Positions 45,750 through 55,727 of a stretch of DNA of 64,000 nt are shown in pieces. The notes beneath the pieces are model-generated. The model ran no database searches. It was given only the letters and a program-made list of their open reading frames with translations, and was not told the origin of the DNA. A program made the translations under genes and the position numbers. Positions within the stretch are counted from its first letter, which is position 1. Each line of letters starts with the position of its first letter. Location: the NCBI RefSeq assembly GCF_904846605.1, contig NZ_CAJHBI010000013.1:16514-80513 (forward strand). The letters run 5' to 3'. The stretch is from Psychrobacter sp. 72-O-c. Its GTDB lineage: Bacteria; Pseudomonadota; Gammaproteobacteria; Pseudomonadales; Moraxellaceae.

Positions 45750-46007
45750 TGCGTGCCACTATCAATAAAAACATTTTATCGATACTATCAAATTTTGAAC
45801 AAGCAGGCTAAACTATCGCCTTCAATAAGCCACAACACGTTTGTTAGTAACACTTATCCTTATTATTTTCATATTTATGTTACTTTCTTACCATCACGTT
45901 ACTTTGTTCGTTATGATTTATTGAAATCAATGTGTTATTGCCACTGATTTATAGCTGGTTGTTTTCTTAACACTACCCTTTCTTTAACACCATTCTTCAG
46001 CCCTATT

Positions 46008-47153
46008 TTGCCTATGTCTTCTAGCCCGCAGTATCGATTTTCACGCCAGAGTCATCATTTTAGTCAACGTCATGAACCGACGCTATGGCAGCGCATTCAT
46101 ATTGATCCTTGGTTGACCCTACTCTTACTAACCATTTGCTGTATTGGCTTGACGATTTTATACAGTGCTTCGTCTCAAGATAGCAGTATGGTCATCCGCC
46201 AGATAGTCAGTTACGGTGTCGCGTTTACAGTCATGTTTGCTATGGCGCAAGTGCCGCCCAGTATTTATCGCACTTTTACCCCCGTATTTTATGTTTTAGG
46301 GTTGGTACTGTTGGTACTGGTCGACATTATTGGCGAGGTACGGATGGGCGCGCAGCGCTGGATTAATTTGCCAGGATTTGGCAGTGTGCAACCCTCGGAA
46401 TTTATGAAGCTTGGCATGCCGATGATGTGTGCGTGGTTTTTATCCAAGCGCGATCTACCGCCGTCGCTATCAAGTGTCGCAATAACGTTAGGTCTTATCG
46501 TTATTCCTGTGTTGCTAATTGCTAAAGAGCCTGATCTTGGTACCTCACTGCTAGTGGCAGCAAGTGGTATTTTTGTGTTGTTCTTAGCGGGGCTGTCATG
46601 GCGGATGATCTCAGGTGCGCTGGCTCTATTAATACCCTTTGTAGCCTTTGCTTGGCAATTCCTATTACATGACTATCAGCGCACACGGGTACTGACGTTG
46701 TTTAATCCAGAAGCTGATATTCAAGGTGCTGGCTGGAATATTATTCAGTCTAAAACCGCTATAGGTTCAGGCGGTCTTACTGGTAAAGGTTATCTAGAGG
46801 GTACGCAGTCGCATCTACACTTTTTGCCTGAAGGACATACTGACTTTATTATCGCGGCCTTCTCTGAAGAATTCGGTCTATTTGGTGTCATGCTACTGAT
46901 GTTCGTTTATGCTTGCTTATTATCGCGCGCATTATACATTGCCTTCACTCACCCCGATACCTATAGCCGATTGCTGGCAGGCGCGATTGCCATGTCATTC
47001 TTTGTTTATGTGTTTGTTAATGTTGGCATGGTCGGCGGTATTCTGCCGGTCGTTGGTGTTCCTCTGCCGTTTATTAGTTATGGCGGCACCGCGGTCGTGA
47101 CTTTGATGGCTGGATTTGGCTTGCTGATGTCAATTCATACCCATAGACCATAA
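46008..47153 (+). CDS. rodA: Rod-shape-determining peptidoglycan glycosyltransferase RodA
   Basis: A SEDS-family glycosyltransferase of the elongation machinery. It has about ten membrane helices in 381 residues. Family motifs include GAQRWINLPGFGSVQPSEFMKL, AKEPDLGTSL, the catalytic-loop region NPEADIQGAGWNIIQSKTAIGSGGLTGKGYLEGTQSHLHFLPEGHTDFIIA (described in parts) and PLPFISYGGT near the end. The longer N-terminus of about 35 residues is polar. In many species it is followed by rlpA and a carboxypeptidase; here an RlpA-like gene lies 1 kb downstream, and an M15 gene upstream on the other strand. Confidence 0.95.
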   Translation: MPMSSSPQYRFSRQSHHFSQRHEPTLWQRIHIDPWLTLLLLTICCIGLTILYSASSQDSSMVIRQIVSYGVAFTVMFAMAQVPPSIYRTFTPVFYVLGLVLLVLVDIIGEVRMGAQRWINLPGFGSVQPSEFMKLGMPMMCAWFLSKRDLPPSLSSVAITLGLIVIPVLLIAKEPDLGTSLLVAASGIFVLFLAGLSWRMISGALALLIPFVAFAWQFLLHDYQRTRVLTLFNPEADIQGAGWNIIQSKTAIGSGGLTGKGYLEGTQSHLHFLPEGHTDFIIAAFSEEFGLFGVMLLMFVYACLLSRALYIAFTHPDTYSRLLAGAIAMSFFVYVFVNVGMVGGILPVVGVPLPFISYGGTAVVTLMAGFGLLMSIHTHRP

Positions 47154-48167
47154 TTTATCACTTCTGATCTAATAACTAATGAACGAGGTCAACAAGAAAT
47201 AGTGAGGAATATAGTCGGTTCATTTTAAGACTCAAAATGATTTAAGATAGCTTTAGTATGACTTTATCTCTAAGCCTGAAATGGTTCTTGCTTCTGAGAA
47301 GCATAACCAAAAGTCATCAAATAAGAACATTTAAAGCAGCAAATTAATCGAATGAAGTAAGTAAAATATCAATATGTAAAGGTGAATTAATAAGAATTCT
47401 AAAGCTTAAAATAAGATGATTTAAGCCAATTTAATATTTTATTATTATTGCTTGTTTGTACCTTTTTTAAATAATATTTTAAAAAAATCATAGTGATATC
47501 AAGGTTATTATCCCCGTAAGTATTTGTTATTGTTACACTAATATATTTAATAGTCACGCTTTATCATCTTAATGGCGTCCTTACTGTCAAGCCATACTGG
47601 GAATATATTAATACTTGTTTTTTACAAACATTTGCGTTATTCTCGTTTAACTGTACTTTGATACATAATCCGTACATAGCCACTAAGAAAGTTAGCATTT
47701 AATTATATTTTGGTTATAGCTTATCCGTATAGTTAGCAACTGATAGATTTTAAGCTTTCAAATACACTACTTAGTTAACAGTTTACTAACAGTAGTTAAA
47801 TGAAACACTATTTAAACCATTTAGTGATTTAAAATAGTTTGTCTATTAAATAAACATATTGTGTTGCCAGTACTGATTTTGTTAATATTCTCTAGTGCTG
47901 ATAATACGAATATTGTTAATTATCATTAAGCATGTCATTAGCGTTCGCTGGTACCTATTACCGTTTGCAAACCTATGATAACCAAATAAAAAACTTACCA
48001 TACTTTAAAACCTATAAAAGCCAGTACTCACTACTAATATTTATAAACAATAATGGATTGAGTCAGACGCTTTAGAGTATGCGGCATCGTTAGATTAATC
48101 TGATATTGCCACGCTCAACCTAAGATTCTTAGAATTAGGTTTTAATGTATAAGCTATAGAGGTATTT
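47154..48167. other. Long A+T-rich intergenic region between rodA and the RlpA-like gene
   Basis: 1014 bases without a supportable gene. I see a hairpin TGGTT-CT-TGCTTC-TGA-GAAGCA-T-AACCA at 47282-47309, which has no T-run, and a short stem TCATTTT/AAAATGA at 47220-47240 next to TAGTCGGTTCA (47213-47223). This last sequence resembles TAGTCCGTTCA in the repeat at 17815 and may be a third, decayed copy. No tRNA or ORF with a ribosome-binding site was found. Its length suggests a lost gene, an sRNA or repeat debris; I cannot tell which. Confidence 0.4.
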
Positions 48168-48782
48168 ATGAATAAGCGTTTATCTGGTTTACTTGCAATG
48201 TCAGTATGTTTATTTACTGGTTCTGTAGTAGCCTCTAATGCAAATGCAGTAGAAACAAAAACCGCCCTTGCAACGTTGTCTCAAGATAACGCCTCCCATA
48301 TAGATCGCGTACTTGGCGAGCTTACCCGACAGCATGACAGTGCGTCAAGCTTGGTTAAATCTGCCCGTCAACCAACATCATTAGCACTTAACAGTTCATT
48401 GTTAGCCAAAGATACTACGCAATTAACCAACGACGAAGACGTATTAGAACGTCTCACTGCAGTAGCGTCTAATTCGGTAAGCAAATTTAAGCAAACGGGC
48501 TTAGCCTCTTGGTATGGTCGTAAGTTTCATGGTCGCAAAACGGCCAGCGGTGATACCTTCGATATGAATGCCTTAACCGCGGCTCACCGTTCACTACCAT
48601 TAAACTGTTATGTTAAAGTGACCAATAAAACAAATGGTAAAAGTGTGGTTGTCAAGGTTAATGACCGTGGTCCGTTCTCAGGTAACCGTGTGATGGATTT
48701 ATCTTATGGTGCTGCCAAGCAATTAGGGATGACTGCCAAAGGTGTTGGTAACGTCTCAATTGAACGCGTTTCAGGACCCTAG
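48168..48782 (+). CDS. RlpA-like septal ring lytic transglycosylase / DPBB protein
   Basis: 204 residues. A signal peptide ending ASNANA is followed by a linker and a double-psi beta-barrel domain: GLASWYGRKFHGRKTASGD, TAAHRSLPLN, VKVNDRGPFSGNRVMDLSYGAAKQLG. This is the RlpA catalytic domain that cleaves stem-free glycan strands at division. Differences from E. coli RlpA are the absence of a lipobox Cys after the signal and of a C-terminal SPOR domain. ATG 48168 has AGAGGT 6 bases upstream. A strong terminator follows. Confidence 0.88.
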   Translation: MNKRLSGLLAMSVCLFTGSVVASNANAVETKTALATLSQDNASHIDRVLGELTRQHDSASSLVKSARQPTSLALNSSLLAKDTTQLTNDEDVLERLTAVASNSVSKFKQTGLASWYGRKFHGRKTASGDTFDMNALTAAHRSLPLNCYVKVTNKTNGKSVVVKVNDRGPFSGNRVMDLSYGAAKQLGMTAKGVGNVSIERVSGP

Positions 48783-48807
48783 TTTTAAAGAATCAACTGT
48801 CTACACA

Positions 48808-48863
48808 GAATCAAAATAAAAAAGCGCCTAACTTATTAGCTAGGCGCTTTTTTATTTTGATTC
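48808..48863. terminator. Very long bidirectional terminator between RlpA-like gene and radA
   Basis: A perfect 23-bp inverted repeat, GAATCAAAATAAAAAAGCGCCTA with its complement (here described in full only as 48808-48830 and 48841-48863), around a 10-base loop. The G+C part is AGCGCCTA, with T-runs on both strands, so it serves both convergent genes. Confidence 0.93.
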
Positions 48864-48945
48864 CTGATCTTTTAACTGTAAATCACTTTTTTTAGATTTG
48901 GATGATCTGATTATCAATAATTATTCAAATATGGACGTCCATCTT

Positions 48946-50391
48946 CTATAATTCAAACGCACGTTCGATAGCATCATCAAGTCGTTCTACGGCAATCACA
49001 TTAATACCTTTAAACTGCGGAGCATTAGCGGCAGGCGCATTAGACTTAGGAATGATAGCGTGCTTGAACCCATGCTTCATGGCCTCTTTTAGTCGCTCTT
49101 GTCCGTTGGGGACAGGGCGAATTTCACCGGATAAACCCACTTCACCAAAGACTGCTAATGAAGACGGTAGTGGTTTTTCTTTAATACTAGAAGCACAAGC
49201 CAATAATACAGCCAAATCAGAGCCGGTTTCAATCACCTTGACCCCGCCAACGACATTCACATAGACATCTTGTCCGCTGGTATGGATACCACCGTGACGA
49301 TGCATCACAGCCAGCAGCATCGATAACCGCTGAAAATCAAGACCTAACGCCATACGTCTTGGCTGTCCTTGTGAGTCGTCAACTAAGGCTTGTACCTCGA
49401 CTAATAGTGGACGCGTACCTTCGCGGCTGACCATCACTACGGAACCAGCAACGGGTTTATCATAGCGACTTAAAAATATAGCTGATGGATTGGCTACTTC
49501 TTTGAGCCCCATATCGGTCATACCAAAAATACCCAGCTCATTAACCGCACCAAAGCGATTTTTGACCGCACGAATCATACGAAAACGTGAATCAGACTGA
49601 CCTTCAAAGTACAAAACAGCATCTACCATATGTTCGAGCACGCGTGGACCGGCCAGCGTACCTTCTTTGGTCACATGACCAACTAAAAATAGCGCAGTGC
49701 CCGTTTGCTTGGCATAACGAGTCAGAATAGAAGCAGACTCACGAATTTGACTAACTCCTCCTGGTGCTGAATTGATCGCATCCGTATAGATGGTCTGAAT
49801 GGAGTCAATAATAGCAATAGCAGGCTGCTCTTGGGTTAATGCCGCACAAATGGTCTCTACATTAGTCTCAGCCAATACTCGCAATCTATCTGCTGGCAGA
49901 TCTAAACGCCTAGCACGCATAGCCACCTGCGCGAGTGATTCCTCACCAGTTACGTAGAGCGCGCTACCTGCCAATGAATCAGCACGTGCCATATTAGTGG
50001 CCGTTTGTAGCAATATGGTTGACTTGCCAATGCCCGGATCACCGCCTATCAGCACCACAGAACCCGCGACTAATCCACCACCAAGCACGCGATCAAACTC
50101 ACCAATCCCTGTCGACATACGCGCATCTAACGACACGCTAACCGCATTGAGCGGCATGACCGCACTGTGTGTACCAGAATAGTTCCCCGCAGGTGCGGTG
50201 CTACCATCTGCATTTCGAGGAGCTGCGCGACCAGCATTAGGCTTAGCGGTATTTTTATTATGATGCGGCATGCTGACATTAGGCGCTTCAACTAAACTGT
50301 TCCATTCGCCGCAATCAGAGCACTGCCCGGCCCACTTACCAAAATGAGCACCGCAGTGCTGGCAGACATAGCTACTTTTATTTTTTGCCAT
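48946..50391 (-). CDS. radA: DNA repair protein RadA
   Basis: RadA is a RecA-like ATPase that promotes branch migration in recombination. The 481 residues have an N-terminal C4 zinc finger (Cys 10, 13, 24 and 27), an ATPase domain with GGDPGIGKST, the RadA-specific KNRFG and a C-terminal Lon-like domain ending with IPKSNAP and the final helix. Length is slightly above E. coli (460) owing to a Gly/Asn/Ala-rich linker after the zinc finger. Convergent with the RlpA-like gene. Confidence 0.96.
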   Translation of the reverse strand: MAKNKSSYVCQHCGAHFGKWAGQCSDCGEWNSLVEAPNVSMPHHNKNTAKPNAGRAAPRNADGSTAPAGNYSGTHSAVMPLNAVSVSLDARMSTGIGEFDRVLGGGLVAGSVVLIGGDPGIGKSTILLQTATNMARADSLAGSALYVTGEESLAQVAMRARRLDLPADRLRVLAETNVETICAALTQEQPAIAIIDSIQTIYTDAINSAPGGVSQIRESASILTRYAKQTGTALFLVGHVTKEGTLAGPRVLEHMVDAVLYFEGQSDSRFRMIRAVKNRFGAVNELGIFGMTDMGLKEVANPSAIFLSRYDKPVAGSVVMVSREGTRPLLVEVQALVDDSQGQPRRMALGLDFQRLSMLLAVMHRHGGIHTSGQDVYVNVVGGVKVIETGSDLAVLLACASSIKEKPLPSSLAVFGEVGLSGEIRPVPNGQERLKEAMKHGFKHAIIPKSNAPAANAPQFKGINVIAVERLDDAIERAFEL

Positions 50392-50659
50392 AGTATATGA
50401 GCCTTATTCAGGATAACCATTAAAAATGAATAATAGAATATTGCTACGCTTGCATAGGTAGCGGTTTATAAAAAGACAACAGCTTAAGAGAAACAACCGT
50501 TTATGGGAGGCCAATAATTGATAGTAAGGACAGTTGTTATTACTGTTTAAGGTAAACAACTATAGTGAAGAAGGCTAGTTATGTTGAGTATAAGAACACG
50601 TTGGGCAAGACTGGTTTCAATAAATGCAGAAAAACAAAGCTAGGTATCAACTCAACAAC

Positions 50660-51442
50660 TTACACCTGAAAATCTTTACCTAAGTAAACGCTTTTTACCA
50701 AATCATTGCCTAACACTTCTTCCGATGTGCCCTCAGCAATAATAGAGCCTTCTGAGACAATATAAGCTTTTTCGCAAATAGCTAGCGTATCGCGGACATT
50801 ATGATCCGTAATTAGTACGCCAATGCCACGATTTTTTAAAGCCAAAATCACGTCTTTAATATCATTAACAGAGATAGGGTCAACCCCAGCAAAGGGCTCA
50901 TCTAATAAAATAAACTTAGGGTCAGCTGCCAAGGCACGCGCAATCTCACAACGGCGGCGCTCTCCACCTGAGACACTCATACCTAGTGAATTACGGACAT
51001 GCTCTAAATGGAACTCACCAATTAATTTTTCAAGCTCTTGACGCTGCTCAGCGGCGCTCAGTTCTGTACGAGTCTGCAAGATAGCTAAGATATTATCTTC
51101 AATGGACAACTTGCGAAATATAGAGGCTTCTTGTGGCAAATAGCCAATACCGGCACGCGCACGCTCATGCATAGCATATTTGGATAGGTCCATTTTACCT
51201 AAAGTGACACGGCCTTTATCCATGTTGACCAGACCTACTACCATATAAAAGCTGGTGGTCTTGCCTGCACCGTTAGGACCTAATAACCCAACGACTTGTC
51301 CTTGCTCAACGGAGAATGAGACATCCTTAACAACCCAGCGTTTGCCATAGCGCTTACCTAAATTTTGCATCGTTAAACGCGCGACTGGGGCAGCATTACT
51401 ATTGGTTGATGCTAAATGGTCAATATTTTTATTATCACTCAT
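50660..51442 (-). CDS. lptB: LPS export ABC transporter ATP-binding protein LptB
   Basis: LptB powers extraction of LPS from the inner membrane via LptFG. The 260 residues carry Walker [10 protein letters not shown] (Lys 61), signature [17 protein letters not shown] and Walker [14 protein letters not shown]. An additional N-terminal 20 residues are polar. It is the last gene of kdsD-kdsC-lptC-lptA-lptB, preceded by lptA with a 63-base gap. Confidence 0.96.
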   Translation of the reverse strand: MSDNKNIDHLASTNSNAAPVARLTMQNLGKRYGKRWVVKDVSFSVEQGQVVGLLGPNGAGKTTSFYMVVGLVNMDKGRVTLGKMDLSKYAMHERARAGIGYLPQEASIFRKLSIEDNILAILQTRTELSAAEQRQELEKLIGEFHLEHVRNSLGMSVSGGERRRCEIARALAADPKFILLDEPFAGVDPISVNDIKDVILALKNRGIGVLITDHNVRDTLAICEKAYIVSEGSIIAEGTSEEVLGNDLVKSVYLGKDFQV

Positions 51443-51505
51443 AACTTACCCATGCTATTACAAAATTTAAGCAATGATGCATACCTATATATTCATGTTC
51501 GTTGC

Positions 51506-52075
51506 CTAACGAATGCTGCTTTGACTGTTACTATTACTAGGTGGGAATACCAGCTCAACGCGCTGATTACCGCCAGCAGTGGCTTCTACATCGCCTGCTT
51601 TTAAGCTATAGCGAATGACATTACCTGCAAAACTCGCACCATTTTGAACCAGTTTGGCATTACCAGTTAAAGTAATGATGCCCGTCACCGCATTATAATC
51701 AATTTTATTGGCTTGCCCTTTAGCCAGTCCTTTCTCTTGAGTGACGACCTGTTGCATGGTTGCTGGACGTCCAGTCGCTACCGCTGAGTTAATGCTGCGA
51801 CCCTGTGATAAATTCACCGTAATATTATCAGCAGTCATCTTGAACGTACCTTGGGTAATGACCACAGTACCAGAATAGCTAGTAATACCGGTACTTTCAC
51901 TATAAGTCGCTTTATCTGCTAACAGTTTGATTTGCTGGTTGGCATCTGAGGGCAGCGCATGACTATACAGTGGTAAGGCTAATAGCATTACCATCGGCAG
52001 CGCACGCAAACCCTGCGGTAGTTGAATGGATCGGTTAGATGGTGAGCGCAAAGCAGGCAAAAAGTTAAATTTCAT
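51506..52075 (-). CDS. lptA: LPS transport periplasmic protein LptA
   Basis: 189 residues, periplasmic, forming the beta-jellyroll bridge that carries LPS between membranes. A signal peptide (hydrophobic LPMVMLLALPLYSHA) is followed by the OstA-type repeats, with QIKLLADKATYSESTGITSYSG and ITLTGNAKLVQNG visible. Size equals the E. coli protein (185). It lies between lptC and lptB as in the standard operon, with larger gaps (169 and 63 bases) than in E. coli. Confidence 0.93.
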   Translation of the reverse strand: MKFNFLPALRSPSNRSIQLPQGLRALPMVMLLALPLYSHALPSDANQQIKLLADKATYSESTGITSYSGTVVITQGTFKMTADNITVNLSQGRSINSAVATGRPATMQQVVTQEKGLAKGQANKIDYNAVTGIITLTGNAKLVQNGASFAGNVIRYSLKAGDVEATAGGNQRVELVFPPSNSNSQSSIR

Positions 52076-52244
52076 AAGAAGTTACTCGTTTTATAATTAG
52101 TAATAGGGTCTGCAAGCTTCATGCTCTCGGCTATCTTCAAGCCTAGCTTTAAATTAAAGCGTAATATCTGTTTTTATAGGAATTCTTTATAAGCATTCTT
52201 TACAGGCATTAGGAACATCTGGAACATCATTAACATTGTAGCCA

Positions 52245-52832
52245 TCAAAATAACGCCTTATCCTGACGTTCAGCCGGGGTAAAAGTGACTGCCACCTGCC
52301 CAAATTCATATTCGCCCGTTTCGAGATTGGCTTTCATACTGGAAGCCTCAAACCGGTTCATACCCTGTTCAACTTTGACGGGCGCCTCACTATAAACTTG
52401 TCGAGACTTGGTATTACCTTTAAGCGTTTGACCAATCACTTTGATGGGCTCAATGTCTGATGTCTTGTCAGCTTTGTCTTCACTGATTAGAGTGAAACCA
52501 CCTGACAAACGTAACTCGCCCGTTTGCTGATTGATGGTGGCACTGCCTGCCTGAATCAGGTAGCGTTGCTCATCTGAAGGCTCCCAGTTCATGGTAATAC
52601 CCGACATCTCATCCTGATTGGTTACTGGATTGTGCGTTAAGGATTCAGCATTGAGCTCGTACTCGGTCTCGCCTTGTTCGTTGGTTTGTACCGCCTTAAT
52701 ATCTGTGGCCTCATAATCAACATCTGAGGCTTCTGTATTGACCGGCGGCGATATCTCCCCTTGCTGCTGAAAAAACCAACCGGCGATACCAGCAATAATC
52801 AAAGCTAAGACGATTAGAACACGCGTATTCAC
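52245..52832 (-). CDS. lptC: LPS export protein LptC
   Basis: 195 residues: one N-terminal membrane helix (VLIVLALIIAGIAGWFF) and a periplasmic beta-jellyroll domain, with YELNAESLTHN and LSGGFTLIS visible. LptC passes LPS from LptBFG to LptA. Its ATG overlaps the last four bases of kdsC, showing translational coupling, so Kdo-8-phosphate phosphatase and the export protein are made together. Confidence 0.92.
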   Translation of the reverse strand: MNTRVLIVLALIIAGIAGWFFQQQGEISPPVNTEASDVDYEATDIKAVQTNEQGETEYELNAESLTHNPVTNQDEMSGITMNWEPSDEQRYLIQAGSATINQQTGELRLSGGFTLISEDKADKTSDIEPIKVIGQTLKGNTKSRQVYSEAPVKVEQGMNRFEASSMKANLETGEYEFGQVAVTFTPAERQDKALF

Positions 52833-53413
52833 GACAAGTTATCCTGTGTGTTGGCTTGAGTATTGCTAAGGGTTTTAGTCTGCGCATCATCAAGCGTATA
52901 GTGCGCAATAAATTCTTGATAATGGCCATGACCTTTTAGGATTAAATCACAGACTTCACGTACTGCCCCAGTGCCACCTGCGCGCGTGGTGACCATATCA
53001 CTACGATTAATCACCTCTGAATGCGCGTTCGGCACGGTAGCCGCAAAGCCTACGCTTTGCATCGCCTTAATATCAGGCAAATCATCACCCATATAAGCAC
53101 AATCGGCGGCAGTGACGTCAAGGGTTGAGAGCAACTCATTTAGAGCAATCAGCTTATCATCACGATCTTGTACCACATAATCCACACCCATCTCAGCGGC
53201 GCGCTTATTGACCATAGGACTGCTACGACCGGTAATAATAGCCGTTAAAATGCCATAACGTGCCAATGATTTCACACCCACACCATCTTGTACCGAAAAC
53301 GCTTTAGTCTCTACCCCGTTAGTATCATAGATAATCTGACCATCTGACAAAATACCGTCGACATCCATAACCAGCAGCTTTACTTGGCCCGCTTTTTTTA
53401 TTAAGTCTTGCAT
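52829..53413 (-). CDS. kdsC: 3-deoxy-D-manno-octulosonate 8-phosphate phosphatase
   Basis: KdsC removes phosphate from Kdo-8-phosphate in the Kdo branch of LPS synthesis. It is a small HAD phosphatase of the C0 type: the nucleophile motif DVDGILSDG has Asp 17 and 19, AIITGRSS and YMGDDLPDIKAM follow. It is 194 residues, the standard length. It is coupled to lptC by a 4-base overlap and follows kdsD by 68 bases. Confidence 0.95.
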   Translation of the reverse strand: MQDLIKKAGQVKLLVMDVDGILSDGQIIYDTNGVETKAFSVQDGVGVKSLARYGILTAIITGRSSPMVNKRAAEMGVDYVVQDRDDKLIALNELLSTLDVTAADCAYMGDDLPDIKAMQSVGFAATVPNAHSEVINRSDMVTTRAGGTGAVREVCDLILKGHGHYQEFIAHYTLDDAQTKTLSNTQANTQDNLS

Positions 53414-53481
53414 AATATATCTCTTGTTAAAGGCTGTTTCTTAGGCATTGTTGATTATGAGTTGGGATTGACGCTATTTGT

Positions 53482-54474
53482 CTATTTTACACCCGCTTTT
53501 AGTAAATCGTGCACAGTAATAATAGCTTCTAAGCGTCCCTGCTCATCGATGACCAATAACTGACTGATAGCATTTTCGTTCATTACGCTTAGAGCATCAG
53601 AAGCACGCATGGTTTTACTGACTTGACGTGGATTAGTAACCATTACCTCACCCATCGGCGTTTTAAGGTCCATCCCCTTCTCAAGGCCTCGGCGTAAGTC
53701 ACCATCAGTAAATACACCAATGACTCTTTCTGCCTCATCGGTCACAACCGTCATGCCCAAACGTCCAGCGGACATGATAAACAAAGCTTCTCGTAATGGG
53801 GCTTGCTGATTGATTAATGGCAAATTCTCTGCAGTGGTATGCATTAGATCTTCAACTCGGGTCAATAGCTGACGCCCAAGTGCACCCGCAGGATGCGATA
53901 AGGCAAAGTCCTCTGAGGTAAAGTCACGGGCATGTACTAATGCAACTGCCAGCGCGTCTCCTAATGCCAAGGTAGCAGTGGTACTTGAGGTGGGAGCTAG
54001 ATTTAATGGACACGCTTCTTGTGATTTACCCAGTGTCAGCACGATGTCAGCCGCCCGGGGTAGCATGCCGCGCTGATCACGACTGATACTAATCAGCGGA
54101 ATACTCAAGCGTTTAACCACTGGCAACAGCATCTTAATTTCATCCGATTCACCAGAGTTTGAAATGGCAAGCAGTACATCGCCTTTTACCAGCATCCCTA
54201 AATCGCCATGCCCCGCCTCACCAGGATGCATAAAAAAAGAAGGCGTTCCGGTAGAAGCAAAGGTGGCGGCTATCTTGCGGCCAATCAACCCAGATTTACC
54301 CATGCCTGTCACCACGACTCGACCTTCACAAGCCAAAATAATATCGCAGGCCTGCGCAAATCGATCATCTATTTGTTCAATCAATAATGCCAGCGCTGCC
54401 TTTTCAGTATTGATAGCGTCAATAGCCGTACTGATAAATTGGTCGTGAGTTAGCTTACATGGACGGTCAATCAT
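53482..54474 (-). CDS. kdsD: D-arabinose 5-phosphate isomerase (KpsF/GutQ family)
   Basis: KdsD makes arabinose-5-phosphate from ribulose-5-phosphate for Kdo. The SIS domain (about residues 35-170) has VVTGMGKSGLIGRKIA and SNSGESDEI; two CBS domains follow in the last 120 residues. The open frame begins at 54549, but ATG 54474 gives 330 residues, in line with E. coli (328), and the upstream part carries the palindromic promoter region. It is the first gene of the Kdo/LPS-export operon. Confidence 0.94.
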   Translation of the reverse strand: MIDRPCKLTHDQFISTAIDAINTEKAALALLIEQIDDRFAQACDIILACEGRVVVTGMGKSGLIGRKIAATFASTGTPSFFMHPGEAGHGDLGMLVKGDVLLAISNSGESDEIKMLLPVVKRLSIPLISISRDQRGMLPRAADIVLTLGKSQEACPLNLAPTSSTTATLALGDALAVALVHARDFTSEDFALSHPAGALGRQLLTRVEDLMHTTAENLPLINQQAPLREALFIMSAGRLGMTVVTDEAERVIGVFTDGDLRRGLEKGMDLKTPMGEVMVTNPRQVSKTMRASDALSVMNENAISQLLVIDEQGRLEAIITVHDLLKAGVK

Positions 54475-54511
54475 GGGTCGGCTCAATGTTTGTAATGAAT
54501 CAATGACATAT

Positions 54512-54530
54512 TTTACTATATTATAGTAAA
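54512..54530. promoter_or_regulatory. Perfect 19-nt inverted repeat upstream of kdsD, possible operator/promoter
   Basis: TTTACTATA (54512-54520), T, TATAGTAAA (54522-54530) is a perfect repeat with 9-base arms, about 40 bases upstream of the kdsD start. On the minus strand it contains TATAAT, so an operator overlapping a -10 box is conceivable. It is A+T-rich and could be chance. Confidence 0.4.
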
Positions 54531-54719
54531 CATTAATAATATAGCGCAAAATCTATAACAGCGCAGCAGCAGTCATTAATTATACGGCTACTCATATTAG
54601 AAAGACCCACTATAATAGCAGGTCCTTCTTTAATAAATGATGCATTAATAATGGATGCTTAAGTAAAGCGCTTATTAAATAACCTCTTTATTTATCTGAC
54701 GTTATTTAATTCTCATTAT

Positions 54720-55271
54720 TTAGCTATCGTTAGACTCATCTTTTGGTTTATCTTCAGTGCTCGCATCGTCTATCGAGCTATCAAAGCCACGATCTTGGCC
54801 AAAACCGCCGCGCTCAAAACCACGATCTTGGTTTTGACCAAAGCTACCGCCTTCAAAGCCGCGATCCTGACCCTGGCTGAAACCGCCACGATTAAAGCCA
54901 CTGCGATTAGATGCAAAGCCACGCTCTTCGAAGCCGCCACTAGCGCTATCAGCATTACCGGTACCACGCTCAAAACCGCCGCTCATACCACCACCTTGAT
55001 ACCCGGCTGCACTTGTACTTTGGGCTGGCGTGCTGCTGCCTGTTGCTGTCGTTGTGCTGCTACCACGAGGGTTACGCGCTGGCACAACGGTTGATATGGC
55101 ATGTTTATATACCATTTGGCTAACCGTGTTTTTGAGTAGTACCACGTATTGGTCAAATGATTCAATCTGACCTTGTAATTTAATACCATTAACTAAAAAA
55201 ATAGACACAGGAATGCGATCTTTTCGCAGCGAATTCAAGAACGGATCTTGTAGGGTTTGTCCTTTTGACAT
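54720..55271 (-). CDS. hfq: RNA chaperone Hfq with extended Gly-rich tail
   Basis: Hfq forms hexamers that pair small RNAs with mRNAs. The Sm core (residues 1-70) is standard: [32 protein letters not shown] and [11 protein letters not shown]. The C-terminal tail of about 110 residues consists of imperfect repeats such as [11 protein letters not shown], rich in Gly, Phe, Gln, Arg and Asp, with an acidic end. Such long tails are known in Acinetobacter/Moraxella Hfq. Total of 183 residues against 102 in E. coli. ATG 55271 has AGGAGA 6 bases upstream. It follows miaA after a 456-base gap. Confidence 0.96.
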   Translation of the reverse strand: MSKGQTLQDPFLNSLRKDRIPVSIFLVNGIKLQGQIESFDQYVVLLKNTVSQMVYKHAISTVVPARNPRGSSTTTATGSSTPAQSTSAAGYQGGGMSGGFERGTGNADSASGGFEERGFASNRSGFNRGGFSQGQDRGFEGGSFGQNQDRGFERGGFGQDRGFDSSIDDASTEDKPKDESNDS

Positions 55272-55727
55272 GAAATCTCTCCTAAATTATATGTATAATT
55301 ATTTGAATAATCGTTATTTTAAGTGCTGGTTTAATTATAATGGTTGGTGGCAGATACAATAGTAAGTTTTATTAATAGAACGTATCTAAATAAGCACTGA
55401 ATCTTCTTAAGTAAATCTACTTTATCGTGAATACCCTGTTATTGTAAATAATTAAGTAACCACTTGTTTCTATAATAGTTTTTATTGACAATCATCAATC
55501 TACGCTAATTGATAATGGCAGCAATTGATCCGTATAAACTAGCATTTTAACGATTTTAAATTATAACAGCTATATGACTTGCACTTTGAAATTTATTGTC
55601 ATTCATTTTTTTATCTCTTCATAAAAGCATTTATCGCTAATACTCTTTGCTCTTTAAAATCTTCAACCACAAACAATGGTTAATATAAATAGTTATTAGC
55701 GTAGACAGTCGTTAGTGTAAACAATTA
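55272..55727. other. Gap between miaA and hfq
   Basis: 456 A+T-rich bases that must contain an hfq promoter and perhaps the end of the miaA message. In E. coli the two genes are nearly adjacent. No ORF, RNA gene or strong hairpin was found. Confidence 0.5.
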
